64,000 nt of DNA from assembly GCA_013297885.1 (NCBI GenBank), contig JAAFIR010000022.1, forward strand, positions 1-64,000, written 5' to 3'. Every line of letters starts with the position of its first letter. Position 1 is the stretch's first letter. The position numbers and the translations under genes were made by a program. Origin of the DNA: Leptospirales bacterium (lineage in GTDB: Bacteria > Spirochaetota > Leptospiria > Leptospirales > Leptospiraceae). The notes beneath the pieces were generated by a model. That model made no database searches. It had not been told where the DNA came from and saw only the letters and a list, made by a program, of their open reading frames with translations. Positions 1 through 6,951 of the stretch are shown here, in pieces.

Positions 1-55
1 GTATCTCACCCAACCACTCCACACCGCTGTCTTTATATTTTGGATATGGTTTCAT
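1..55 (-). pseudogene. 5' end of an hsdS copy running off the left edge
   Basis: The minus strand reads MKPYPKYKDSGVEWLGEI, the typical start of a type I restriction specificity subunit, and is cut by the window edge. It is preceded by the 69-nt palindrome, whose last bases give the AAAGGAAA ribosome binding site just upstream of the ATG. It may be a complete second hsdS gene continuing to the left, or one more truncated head like those at 52-204, 2764-2916 and 2913-3065. The window cannot decide between these. Confidence 0.6.
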
Positions 56-204
56 GGTTTTCCTTTCGTGATTTTCGTGTGTTTAGTGGTTAAAAAATAT
101 AAACCACGAAATACACGAAACACACTAAAAATGTTTTCCCAACCAACTGGAATTTCACCTAGCCACTCCACACCGCTGTCTTTATATTTTGGATAAGGTT
201 TCAT
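52..204 (-). pseudogene. hsdS head fragment fused to palindrome (50-codon ORF)
   Basis: About 25 codons of an hsdS start (MKPYPKYKDSGVEWLGEIP, then VGWEN) run in frame into the palindrome at 62-130. The palindrome is read as FSVFRVFRGLYFLTTKHTK and so on. The ORF stops at a TGA overlapping the ATG of the next hsdS head (ATGA). The head has an intact start and Shine-Dalgarno sequence (AGGGAAAAT). The HsdS body is absent, so it cannot recognise DNA. Whether it is translated, for example to couple translation to the next head, is open. Confidence 0.55.
62..130. repeat. 69-nt imperfect palindrome, copy a
   Basis: The left arm TTTCGTGATTTTCGTG... and the right arm ...CACGAAACACACTAAA are near inverted complements of 28 nt (5 mismatches) around an AT-rich loop (aaaaaatata). 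It is the same length as copies b, d, g, h and i. Read on the minus strand it is open for exactly 23 codons, and its end supplies a purine-rich ribosome binding site for the hsdS head that follows. Confidence 0.9.
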
Positions 205-290
205 ATTTTCCCTTTCGTGATTTTCGTGTGTTTTGTGGTTAAAAAATATAAACCACGAAATACACGAAACACACTAAAAAAGTTTTTCAT
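201..290 (-). other. 29-codon ORF read through palindrome copy b
   Basis: This short minus-strand ORF starts at an ATG ten bases after the toxin stop (MKNFFSVFRVFRGLYFL...) and is read wholly through palindrome b. It stops at a TGA overlapping the ATG of the hsdS head at 204. It mirrors the ORF at 3062-3151 that follows hsdM. It is possibly a translational coupling device; it has no recognisable protein function. Confidence 0.4.
211..279. repeat. 69-nt imperfect palindrome, copy b
   Basis: Same repeat as copy a with TTTTGTGG in place of TTTAGTGG. It lies between the toxin gene and an hsdS head fragment, and with half-copy c (991-1025) it brackets the toxin-antitoxin pair. Confidence 0.9.
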
Positions 291-300
291 TAAATTATTC

Positions 301-711
301 TTAGATAGCAAAATATTTTACTTCCATTCGTTTTAATTCTTTCAAAAAAACTTTATCGAAACTAACAATGGGTGCATCTAATGAAATACTCGCAGCAGCT
401 AACACTGCATCGCCATAATCCTTTATTTGTTTTTGCCAAATGGACAGAATCAATTCAGGGTAGTAACCACATTCATAATGAACTCCCGGATTTTGAAGTA
501 AATCAGTGAGAATTGTTTTGATTTTGGATTTATCTATGTTATAGATACTTTGGAATACAAAACTAATTTCTGTAAGATTATGAGAAATTACAAGTACTTC
601 AAATTCTGCTCTTGAAACAGCTTCAAAAAACGCAACCATCTTCTGATGTTGTTGTTCATTTCTTTTATTTAAGAATGAAATATAACAATTTGTATCTAAA
701 ATTAATTTCAT
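301..711 (-). CDS. PIN-domain toxin of a type II toxin-antitoxin pair
   Basis: A protein of 136 residues that fits a PIN-domain ribonuclease of the COG1569 kind. The N-terminal MKLILDTNCYISFL carries the first metal-binding aspartate (residue 6). Glutamates follow in the middle (SHNLTEISFVF). Near the C-terminus KDYGDAVLAAAS and APIVSFDKVFL supply further acidic residues of the active site. Such toxins cleave RNA until bound by their antitoxin. The antitoxin gene lies directly upstream and overlaps by 4 bases (ATGA), so the two are one operon. The pair sits between palindromes b and c inside the type I restriction island. The target RNA is unknown. Confidence 0.85.
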   Translation of the reverse strand: MKLILDTNCYISFLNKRNEQQHQKMVAFFEAVSRAEFEVLVISHNLTEISFVFQSIYNIDKSKIKTILTDLLQNPGVHYECGYYPELILSIWQKQIKDYGDAVLAAASISLDAPIVSFDKVFLKELKRMEVKYFAI

Positions 712-950
712 TTACTCTTCCGCTTAGATTGAATTTCCCAAGCTTTACGAATATCTGCTTTTACATCTTTAGATTTAATATCCAAAGTTCCTTTATGTTT
801 TAGAAAAGGTTTTTGTATTGATTCCAGATGTATTCCATTCTTATCAATCTTCCATTGTACCAAATCCGATTCAACAAGATGAAGCGATTCACGAATTTCT
901 TTTGGAATTGTAATCTGGTATTTTGATGTAATCTTTGATAAAAGTTTCAT
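708..950 (-). CDS. AbrB/MazE-type antitoxin
   Basis: An 80-residue protein. Its first 45 residues (MKLLSKITSKYQITIPKEIR, then LHLVESDLVQW) match the SpoVT/AbrB swapped-hairpin DNA-binding fold. The basic C-terminal tail (KDVKADIRKAWEIQSKRKSK) would wrap the toxin. It is the first gene of the pair and overlaps the PIN toxin by 4 bases. By family precedent it should neutralise the toxin and repress its own promoter, which would lie between 951 and 990. The upstream region runs straight into half-palindrome c, so this cassette may have been inserted between repeats. Confidence 0.85.
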   Translation of the reverse strand: MKLLSKITSKYQITIPKEIRESLHLVESDLVQWKIDKNGIHLESIQKPFLKHKGTLDIKSKDVKADIRKAWEIQSKRKSK

Positions 951-990
951 TGCCTTACTTTTTTCTATTTTGTAAGGAAAGTCAAGAAAA

Positions 991-1025
991 AAATATAACC
1001 ACGAAATACACGAAACACACTAAAA
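991..1025. repeat. Half copy (right arm only) of the 69-nt palindrome, copy c
   Basis: Only the right arm (AACCACGAAATACACGAAAC...) is present, next to the start of the toxin-antitoxin operon. The missing left arm suggests it was lost when the toxin-antitoxin cassette entered or when flanking DNA was deleted. Confidence 0.8.
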
Positions 1026-1031
1026 TTTTTT

Positions 1032-1172
1032 TTATTTAGCACGCACATCTATTTTTCCAGTGACTGCCGCTGAGATTAAAGCAGATCGTTTTTCTTTCAA
1101 AATTTCATAACCTTTCGTGATTTTCGTGTGTTTAGTGGTTAAGAATATATAACCACGAAATACACGAAACAC
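1032..1172 (-). pseudogene. hsdS tail fragment fused to palindrome d
   Basis: Palindrome d is read in frame (from a possible GTG) into the last 25 or so codons of an hsdS gene: YEILKEKRSALISAAVTGK, then IDVRAK and stop. The true hsdS at 1538-2767 ends in nearly the same residues (LLKEKRSSLISAAVTGKIDV). The sequence is a duplicated gene tail, not a functional specificity subunit. Confidence 0.6.
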
Positions 1173-1179
1173 ACTAAAA
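1111..1179. repeat. 69-nt imperfect palindrome, copy d
   Basis: Full copy with loop AAGAATATAT instead of AAAAAATATA, the same loop as copy f. It lies between two duplicated hsdS tails. Confidence 0.9.
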
Positions 1180-1185
1180 GTTTTT

Positions 1186-1371
1186 TTATTTAGCACGCAC
1201 ATATATTTTTCCTGTTAAGATTGCGGATATTAAAGCAGATCGTTTTTCTTTCAAAATTTCATAACCTTTCGTGATTTTCGTGTGTTCCACCCTTCGCTTC
1301 GCGAACCTACGCCTTCGCATGGTGAAAAAAAGATAACCACGAAATACACGAAACACACTAAAATTTTTCAT
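1186..1371 (-). pseudogene. hsdS tail fragment fused to palindrome e (61-codon ORF)
   Basis: The ORF starts at an ATG overlapping the stop of the GxxExxY remnant (TAATG), reads through palindrome e and a 30-odd-base insert (TMRRRRFAKRRVE), and ends in the hsdS tail YEILKEKRSALISAILTGK, then IYVRAK. It is the second duplicated tail, 154 bases from the one at 1032, and slightly diverged from it. It is not expected to be a functional protein. Confidence 0.55.
1265..1363. repeat. 69-nt palindrome copy e, with an internal insert
   Basis: Both arms are present, but the centre is replaced by about 30 bases with a different, GC-richer composition (ccacccttcgcttcgcgaac and on). The insert keeps the reading frame open on the minus strand. 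Confidence 0.8.
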
Positions 1372-1451
1372 TAAATTATTTTCCTATCAATTTCTACTTT
1401 GGGATAATGACCAAAATTTACGATTAATCCAAATATAAATAAATTATCCAT
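1371..1451 (-). pseudogene. C-terminal remnant of a GxxExxY-family gene
   Basis: The minus strand reads MDNLFIFGLIVNFGHYPKVE then IDRKII and stop. The NFGHYPK...ER/DR ending resembles the C-terminus of GxxExxY proteins (PF13366). The bulk of the gene is missing: the remnant lies between palindromes e and f. GxxExxY genes in other genomes are, as I recall, often found beside repeats of this kind. The assignment rests on a short stretch and is tentative. Confidence 0.45.
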
Positions 1452-1461
1452 TTCAATTAAA

Positions 1462-1531
1462 CCTTTTCGTGATTTTCGTGTGTTTAGTGGTTAAGAATAT
1501 ATAACCACGAAATACACGAAACACACTAAAA
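1462..1531. repeat. 69-nt imperfect palindrome, copy f
   Basis: Full copy with one extra T in the left arm (CCTTTTCGTG). It lies directly after the stop codon of the intact hsdS gene and may also act as a hairpin in its 3' untranslated region. Confidence 0.9.
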
Positions 1532-1537
1532 GTTTTT

Positions 1538-2767
1538 TTATTTAGCACGCACATCTATTTTTCCAGTGACTGCCGCTGAGATTAAGGAAGATCGTTTTTC
1601 TTTTAGGAGGTCGATGGGTACTTTTATTTTTTCCTTTATAATTTTTTCATAATGAACCAATTTAGAAACTTCTAATTGTAACTCAATACTTGGAATTGAT
1701 ATTTCTTCTTTCAAAAGTGTATTTATATTTAATGGTCGATTTCTACCTGCTGATCCAATTGAATGCTGGTCTAGTAAAAAATCCCCGAAAGGGCTAGTAA
1801 AAAAAGCATATAGATAAGCGTTGTCTAATATTTGTTTATTTCCAGAAAGGCTATAGTAGCGATGAGATGCTATACAATTATTTTCTGTTTTTCCAGCTAA
1901 GCCAACCGCACCTTCCCAAGCAAACTGGCCACTTATTACAAAATCATTATTCTTAATCCAATGAAAGTCTGATTCACCTAAATCTTTACCGACTGTTTCT
2001 TCTTTTTGAAAGAAACCTCTTGCTTTATTATACATACCTAGTGGTTTGTAAGGAACTTCAGATTCAGGTGTAAAGAATCGATTGTTTTGATATGCAACTC
2101 TTCCTAACCTAACTAATTTTGTTGATTTATCATTGACTGCATGAGAAATCAAAGCCTGTCGCTTTTCTTCTAGCAGTACAATCATTTGTTCTTGTTTTGC
2201 GATGAGGTTGTCAATCGTCCCAGTTTCTCTATCCAAAAAAGTAGCAATGGCTTTTTGTTCTGGGAGGGGTGGGGCTGATAATCGCAAGGAAGATAATTTT
2301 TCTTGATTAACATTCGGTTGCCCACCACCCGAGGCTAACTTTATTAAATCGTCTCTCATTGATAAAAGTAAATAAAAAAGATATTTGTTAAATAAAATAT
2401 TATTGCAGGACAATGCAAGACAAGCTTGATTACAAACTGCTTCTTTGCCAAGAATTCCTAACCTTCCGATTGTAGCACCATACATTGCAATTAAGATTGA
2501 ACCTTTTGGATGAAATCGTAATGCAGAGAAGTTAGCTAATGCTTTTTGATTTACTTTTTTAGTCGTATCAACAATATAACTTTCTCTCAACTCTCCAGTC
2601 GTAACCCAAAGTATATCACCTTCATAATACTCATTAGATGTACTATCAGGAGTTGTTCCACTTCCAACATGGTTACAAGCATGCTTTAGTTTATACACTT
2701 CCCAACCCACCGGAATCTCACCTAACCATTCTATGCCGCTGTTTTTATATTTTGGATATGCTTTCAT
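1538..2767 (-). CDS. hsdS: Type I restriction-modification specificity subunit HsdS
   Basis: Full-length protein of 409 residues with the usual two target-recognition domains. Domain 1 starts NSGIEWLGEIPVGWEVYKL and ends in the conserved helix after PLPEQKAIATFLDRE, with LLEEKRQALISHAV. Domain 2 follows, closing with LLKEKRSSLISAAVTGKIDV. The protein would bind HsdM and HsdR and set the bipartite DNA target. The start is preceded by AGGGAAAAT, which is the end of palindrome g. The gene is downstream of hsdM but separated from it by three palindromes and two truncated copies of its own first 25 codons. No hsdR is in the window; it may lie to the left. The repeated heads and tails suggest recombination at this gene. 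Confidence 0.95.
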   Translation of the reverse strand: MKAYPKYKNSGIEWLGEIPVGWEVYKLKHACNHVGSGTTPDSTSNEYYEGDILWVTTGELRESYIVDTTKKVNQKALANFSALRFHPKGSILIAMYGATIGRLGILGKEAVCNQACLALSCNNILFNKYLFYLLLSMRDDLIKLASGGGQPNVNQEKLSSLRLSAPPLPEQKAIATFLDRETGTIDNLIAKQEQMIVLLEEKRQALISHAVNDKSTKLVRLGRVAYQNNRFFTPESEVPYKPLGMYNKARGFFQKEETVGKDLGESDFHWIKNNDFVISGQFAWEGAVGLAGKTENNCIASHRYYSLSGNKQILDNAYLYAFFTSPFGDFLLDQHSIGSAGRNRPLNINTLLKEEISIPSIELQLEVSKLVHYEKIIKEKIKVPIDLLKEKRSSLISAAVTGKIDVRAK

Positions 2768-2916
2768 ATTTTCCCTTTCGTGATTTTCGTGTGTTTAGTG
2801 GTTAAAAAATACAAACCACGAAATACACGAAACACACTAAAAAATTTTGACCAACCAACAGGTATCTCACCCAACCACTCCACGCCGCTGTTTTTATATT
2901 TTGGATATGCTTTCAT
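2764..2916 (-). pseudogene. hsdS head fragment fused to palindrome g (50-codon ORF)
   Basis: It starts MKAYPKYKNSGVEWLGEIP, VGWSKF, then passes in frame through palindrome g (SVFRVFRGLYFLTTKHTKIT) and stops at a TGA overlapping the ATG of the intact hsdS (ATGA at 2767-2764). Its ribosome binding site AAAGGAAAA comes from palindrome h. It is the last link of a coupled chain hsdM, mini-ORF, head, head, hsdS. Confidence 0.6.
2774..2842. repeat. 69-nt imperfect palindrome, copy g
   Basis: Full copy just upstream of the intact hsdS start. Loop AAAAAATACAA. It is open for 23 codons on the minus strand. Confidence 0.92.
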
Positions 2917-3065
2917 GGTTTTCCTTTCGTGATTTTCGTGTGTTTTGTGGTTAAAAAATATAAACCACGAAATACAAGAAACACACTAAAAAATTTTGAC
3001 CAACCAACTGGTATATCACCGAACCACTCCACACCGCTGTCTTTATACTTTGGATATGGTTTCAT
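2913..3065 (-). pseudogene. hsdS head fragment fused to palindrome h (50-codon ORF)
   Basis: It reads MKPYPKYKDSGVEWFGDIP, VGWSKF and then the palindrome (SVFLVFRGLYFLTTKHTKIT), stopping at a TGA that overlaps the ATG of the next head at 2916. Start-to-start spacing to that head is 149 bases, the same as from 2916 to the hsdS start at 2767 and from 204 to 55, so these are tandem units. Confidence 0.6.
2923..2991. repeat. 69-nt imperfect palindrome, copy h
   Basis: Full copy with one change in the right arm (ACAAGAAAC for ACACGAAAC). It lies between two hsdS heads. Confidence 0.9.
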
Positions 3066-3151
3066 GGTTTTCCTTTCGTGATTTTCGTGTGTTTGGTGGT
3101 TAAAAAATATAAACCACGAAATACACGAAACACACTAAAAAAATTTATCAT
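3062..3151 (-). other. 29-codon ORF linking hsdM to the first hsdS head
   Basis: The ORF begins at an ATG that overlaps the hsdM stop codon (ATGA at 3151-3148), is read through palindrome i ([20 protein letters not shown]...), and ends at a TGA overlapping the next ATG at 3065. The exact stop/start overlaps at both ends make it a candidate for reinitiation coupling between hsdM and hsdS. No protein function is suggested. Confidence 0.45.
3072..3140. repeat. 69-nt imperfect palindrome, copy i
   Basis: Full copy (TTTGGTGG variant of the left arm) directly after hsdM. It is the rightmost copy seen. Confidence 0.92.
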
Positions 3152-5148
3152 GAATGCACCTCTTGGAGTAGTTCGAGGATTTCCTTGGTCACTTTGTCTA
3201 AGTCTTTATCAATTTCTTTTAAATCGCGAGGTGGTGTGTATTCATAAAAATGACGATTGAATGGAATTTCATATCCTACAATTCCAACTTCATTATCCTT
3301 TTCATCTTTCTTAGCTGTATCAATCCAAGCGTCCGGTACATGAGGTAGAACTTCTTTTGTGAAGTATGCCTCGATACTATCGCCAAGCGGTACGTTTTCA
3401 GAATCTCTTAAATCAGAATCTGATTCAATTTCACCCTTTGCATTTTTACAAACTTTGGCCGTATCATCTTGTTCACTAAAAATTTTTACTAATAATTTTT
3501 CTTGTTGTGCACTGAGTTTAATTTTTGCTTTTAATAAAACAGTGGAAGAGTTTAGCTCAGCTAAAAATTTTTCTCTATCATTATAATTTTGTTTTAATTC
3601 TTTAAGTGCAAGAAGAATTATTTCTTGTTCTTTTTTGGGAAGCTTATTAAAGCTTGAATCTTCTTTAAGACTTGCGATTTTAATTTCATCATGAAGCTTA
3701 AAGGATAGTTTCAATGGTCGCTCTACTGTAATTCTTCTATAACCAAAATCAGTTGTCTTAAAAATTTTGCTGACCTTGGTTTTTTTTAAATTACCATAAA
3801 TTTTAACAATGTCTTCGATATGCTTTTCAGTCATGTATTTTCTTTTTGAACCAAGAGACTTACGCATCTTATCACAAAACTCATCGCTGTTGGCATTGAT
3901 TAACTGAACTTTGCCTAGACGCTCTTTATCCTTATGATTACTTAGAATCCAAATATAAGTAGCAATTCCAGTGTTATAAAACATATCGGTTGGCAATGCA
4001 ATAATAGCCTCAAGTAAGTCTTGTTCCAAAACATATCTACGAATTTCTGATTCACCCGATCCCGCACCACCCGTGAATAGAGGAGAGCCATTTAAAATAA
4101 TTCCAATTCTACTTCCACCTTTGCTTGGTTCAGTCATTTTGGAAATCAAGTGAAGTAAAAATAATAAACTTCCATCTGATACTCTTGGTAAGCCTGCACC
4201 AAAACGTCCACTAAATCCTTTTTTCTTATGTTCATCAAGAATTGATTTTTCAACTTTTTTCCATTCAACTCCAAATGGTGGATTTGATAATTGGTAATCA
4301 AACTTACGATCAGCATGATAGTCTTCGCTTAATGTATTGCCTAGTTTAATATTTTTTACATCCTGTCCTTTGATTAACATATCTGCTTTACAAATTGCAA
4401 ATGACTCTGGATTTAATTCCTGACCGAAGTTCGCAATCTTTGCTTTCGGATTTAATTCATAAATGTATTCAGAACTAGAAGATAAAAATCCTCCTGTTCC
4501 AGCAGTAGGATCATAAACAGAACGTATAATACCTGGCTGAGTAAGTGCATCGTTATCATTACAAAATACGAGAGATGTTGTGAGTCGGACTATATCTCTT
4601 GGTGTAAAATGCTCTCCAGCAGTTTCATTACTTGACTCTGCGAATTTTCTAATTAACTCTTCAAACACTAAACCCATTTGATGATTATCAACTTTATTTG
4701 GGTGCAGATCGAATTGGGAGAATTGCCCACATACATGAAAGAGTAGATTGGCTTTGTGAAGACGATCAATTATATCTTGAAAATTAAAATTCAGAAATAT
4801 ATCCAAAACATTCTCACTAAAAGATTCTATATAAGTTTCTAAATTTTGTTTTGTATCATTGGTTCCAAGATTGTTTAATGTTAGATTGGATGTATTATAA
4901 AATGTAAATCCAGATGCTTTTTCTGAAAATTTTTGAATTAGTGATTGATTTCCCTTATGCTTTTTTACTTCCACTAGAACATCTTCTCTAGTTTTTTCTA
5001 AAACACATTCAAGCCTTCTTAGCACTGTTAATGGTAATATGATCCTACCAAATTCGGATTGTTTAAAATCACCTCTAAGAGTGTCTGCAACTGACCAAAT
5101 AAATGCAGCTATAGAGGAAAAGTTTTCTGTATTTGTTTTGCTCATCAT
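3148..5148 (-). CDS. hsdM: Type I restriction-modification N6-adenine methyltransferase subunit HsdM
   Basis: A protein of 666 residues with the layout of HsdM. It has an N-terminal helical domain (residues 10-150), [12 protein letters not shown] (178-189), SAM-binding motif I DPTAGTGG (213-220) and catalytic motif IV NPPF (289-292, preceded by LS), followed by a C-terminal region for contact with HsdS. It would methylate adenine in the target chosen by HsdS, protecting host DNA. Two ATG codons in a row (5148 and 5145) are possible starts. The 3' end is coupled by ATGA to a short ORF and then to hsdS heads. No hsdR is adjacent on the right, so the restriction subunit is either to the left of the window or absent. 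Confidence 0.95.
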   Translation of the reverse strand: MMSKTNTENFSSIAAFIWSVADTLRGDFKQSEFGRIILPLTVLRRLECVLEKTREDVLVEVKKHKGNQSLIQKFSEKASGFTFYNTSNLTLNNLGTNDTKQNLETYIESFSENVLDIFLNFNFQDIIDRLHKANLLFHVCGQFSQFDLHPNKVDNHQMGLVFEELIRKFAESSNETAGEHFTPRDIVRLTTSLVFCNDNDALTQPGIIRSVYDPTAGTGGFLSSSSEYIYELNPKAKIANFGQELNPESFAICKADMLIKGQDVKNIKLGNTLSEDYHADRKFDYQLSNPPFGVEWKKVEKSILDEHKKKGFSGRFGAGLPRVSDGSLLFLLHLISKMTEPSKGGSRIGIILNGSPLFTGGAGSGESEIRRYVLEQDLLEAIIALPTDMFYNTGIATYIWILSNHKDKERLGKVQLINANSDEFCDKMRKSLGSKRKYMTEKHIEDIVKIYGNLKKTKVSKIFKTTDFGYRRITVERPLKLSFKLHDEIKIASLKEDSSFNKLPKKEQEIILLALKELKQNYNDREKFLAELNSSTVLLKAKIKLSAQQEKLLVKIFSEQDDTAKVCKNAKGEIESDSDLRDSENVPLGDSIEAYFTKEVLPHVPDAWIDTAKKDEKDNEVGIVGYEIPFNRHFYEYTPPRDLKEIDKDLDKVTKEILELLQEVHS

Positions 5149-5778
5149 ACAAAAGTAAATGGTAAAGGCTAAATTGTCAAGGGTCTTATTCTAGTTTAAA
5201 GAATGTATTGAGATGTTCTTCATGAATAACTCTCCTAAATAGTCATCCCTCTCTTTTAACCACGATTTTTTTATCAAACTCAGTCGCGAAGTTGCAGGGA
5301 TAAATAGGAGAATAAATTATATTTTAAAAATAGCAACGCAAAATCTATTTTCTAGTCCCTACCTCACACCAACTAGAAAAAAGTTGATTTATATTTCTTG
5401 TATTCTGCCCTCTCCAAGTTTGATAACTTAGAAGTGGAAGTAAAGTTGCCTTCTCTGTTGCGTAAAAAATGGAGAGGGCGTTGCAGTACTTATCATCTCA
5501 ATTCAAGTAAAATTGGGTGAGGTATCATCTAGCTACTAGCTCCCATCATCCTTTCACTCTTTCGGCGTACATTCGGCGTGTTGATAGCATCTTTTAAGGG
5601 TTTTCTCAGTAAAAATCCCAGAAAAGCCCCCAAATAGATACCTCAAAGAGGTTGTTGTATGAAAGGATAATAGAATTTACCCACTAGTTTAGTCATAAAT
5701 TGTAAAAAACGCAATTTTAAAAAAAATATTTTTGTTAATTATTTTTTCTACTCAAGAGTAAAAATTCTAAATTCGAGA
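5149..5778. other. Gene-free stretch upstream of hsdM
   Basis: No convincing coding region is seen in about 630 bases. It holds a nested inverted repeat: TACCTCAC (5359-5366) pairs with GTGAGGTA (5517-5524), and inside these GCCCTCTCCA (5406-5415) pairs with TGGAGAGGGC (5470-5479). This resembles the CCTAACCC/CCCTTCCCT repeats at 40867 and 53464. The composition is less AT-rich than the core genes to the right. The hsdM promoter should lie near 5149-5250. Confidence 0.5.
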
Positions 5779-5821
5779 TTTGATAGTAGCTAATGCTAAA
5801 AAATTAAATAGGAGAAACAAA

Positions 5822-6373
5822 ATGGCAAAACTAGAATCTAAATTAGGAATCATACCAAAAGGAAAAATTGGAGATTTGATTTTTTATGAATCAAATAACA
5901 AAACTTTAATTCGAACTGTTGGAGTATACAATTCAAAAAAAAATAAAACTGAAAATACAAAATCTTTTCAAACTTTATCAAAAATTTATTCCATTTTTCA
6001 ACCGGTGATTCGTTTTGATAAAAAAAAAGAAAAAATGAGTTTAACTGCAATTTTTTACAAATACAATTTTGAAAATTTGAAACAAACTGAAGAAGGATTT
6101 GATTACCAATCTATTTCATTGTGCAACAAAACCAGTCCATATTGTTTGGGATTAAAGATTCAAAAAAATTTAACAAACATCCAATTTGAATGGGAAGAGG
6201 ATTCACTATGTCAAAATGATAAAGAAAAAATAATAATGGGACTTTTTTTTCAAGACACAAAAAAATTAATCTGGAAAGAAGTATTCAGAAAAAACAAATT
6301 TGCAGAACTGATAATTTCAGAACATGATACAAATCCTTATACTTTTATTTATGGTTATAAAAATTTTGAATAA
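5822..6373 (+). CDS. DUF6266-like protein of unknown function
   Basis: A protein of 183 residues from an ATG at 5822 that has a good ribosome binding site (AGGAG, 6 bases upstream). An upstream in-frame start at 5780 is possible but lacks such a site. The first 60 residues (SKLGIIPKGKIGDLIFYESN..., LIRTVG, then KKNKTENTKSFQTLSKIYSI) recall the DUF6266 family of small phage- or island-borne proteins: a GK(I/V)G motif, an aromatic strand, an R-S/T turn and a KT..Q region. The rest is low in recognisable motifs. It stands alone between the restriction island and the fur-mutL run. Family assignment is from pattern memory only. Confidence 0.55.
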   Translation: MAKLESKLGIIPKGKIGDLIFYESNNKTLIRTVGVYNSKKNKTENTKSFQTLSKIYSIFQPVIRFDKKKEKMSLTAIFYKYNFENLKQTEEGFDYQSISLCNKTSPYCLGLKIQKNLTNIQFEWEEDSLCQNDKEKIIMGLFFQDTKKLIWKEVFRKNKFAELIISEHDTNPYTFIYGYKNFE

Positions 6374-6558
6374 AAAAAAATTTTCAAAAATTACATTATA
6401 AACTAAATTGAATTTATTTATATCAAAACCAATTAATAAAGAGTATAAAAGCAGTTAAAATAACTCTAGAAAAATAGTTAATTCAAATAGAGAAATTAAA
6501 AAAAGGGAAAAAATAAAAAATGCTTGCAAAATTTAATGTAAGCTAGGATTTTTAGAAA

Positions 6559-6951
6559 ATGATTAAGAAGTTAACCAAGCATAGACAATTCATTTTAGAA
6601 GAGTTAAGATCAAGAAATGATCATCCTACCGCAAAACAAATATTTGAAACAATTAAATTTAAATCATATAAATTGAGTTTTGCTACTGTTTATAACACTT
6701 TGGAGTATTTAAGTAAAATTAATCTAGTTAAAAAAGTAGATTTTTGTGCAGATTCTATTCATTATGACCCTGACCTTTCTGATCATTCTCATACAATTTG
6801 TAATTTATGTAATGAGATAGATAGTTTTCCTTCTCCAAAAAAAGAAATTTTTGTTTTGGATTATTTTTATGTTGAAACTATCAATATAAATGCTAGAGGT
6901 GTTTGCAAAAAATGTAGCAATAAAAATTCTATCCCTAATGGGAAAAATTAA
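6559..6951 (+). CDS. Fur/PerR-family metal-dependent regulator
   Basis: A 130-residue protein typical of Fur family repressors. The N-terminal winged helix covers residues 1-80 ([33 protein letters not shown]). It is followed by the metal region [14 protein letters not shown] and a C-terminal CKKC. The two CxxC pairs would hold the structural zinc, and the HxH and acidic residues the sensing metal. PerR-type peroxide sensing is more likely than iron sensing only by general resemblance. The end overlaps the mutL start by 14 bases, so the genes are co-transcribed. The ORF begins after an AT-rich leader of about 185 bases that should hold the operon promoter. Confidence 0.85.
   Translation: MIKKLTKHRQFILEELRSRNDHPTAKQIFETIKFKSYKLSFATVYNTLEYLSKINLVKKVDFCADSIHYDPDLSDHSHTICNLCNEIDSFPSPKKEIFVLDYFYVETININARGVCKKCSNKNSIPNGKN

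Noticed and set aside
62-3140. Palindromes as integron attC sites
   Set aside because: The 69-nt repeats delimit cassettes, but the GTTRRRY/RYYYAAC core sites are not present and there is no integrase gene in the window.
62-3140. Palindromic repeats as a CRISPR array
   Set aside because: Spacings hold repeated hsdS ends or genes, not unique spacers of constant length, and no cas gene is near.
3078-3260. Plus-strand ORF over the end of hsdM
   Set aside because: Shadow of hsdM and palindrome i; the repeat is open in several frames because of its composition.
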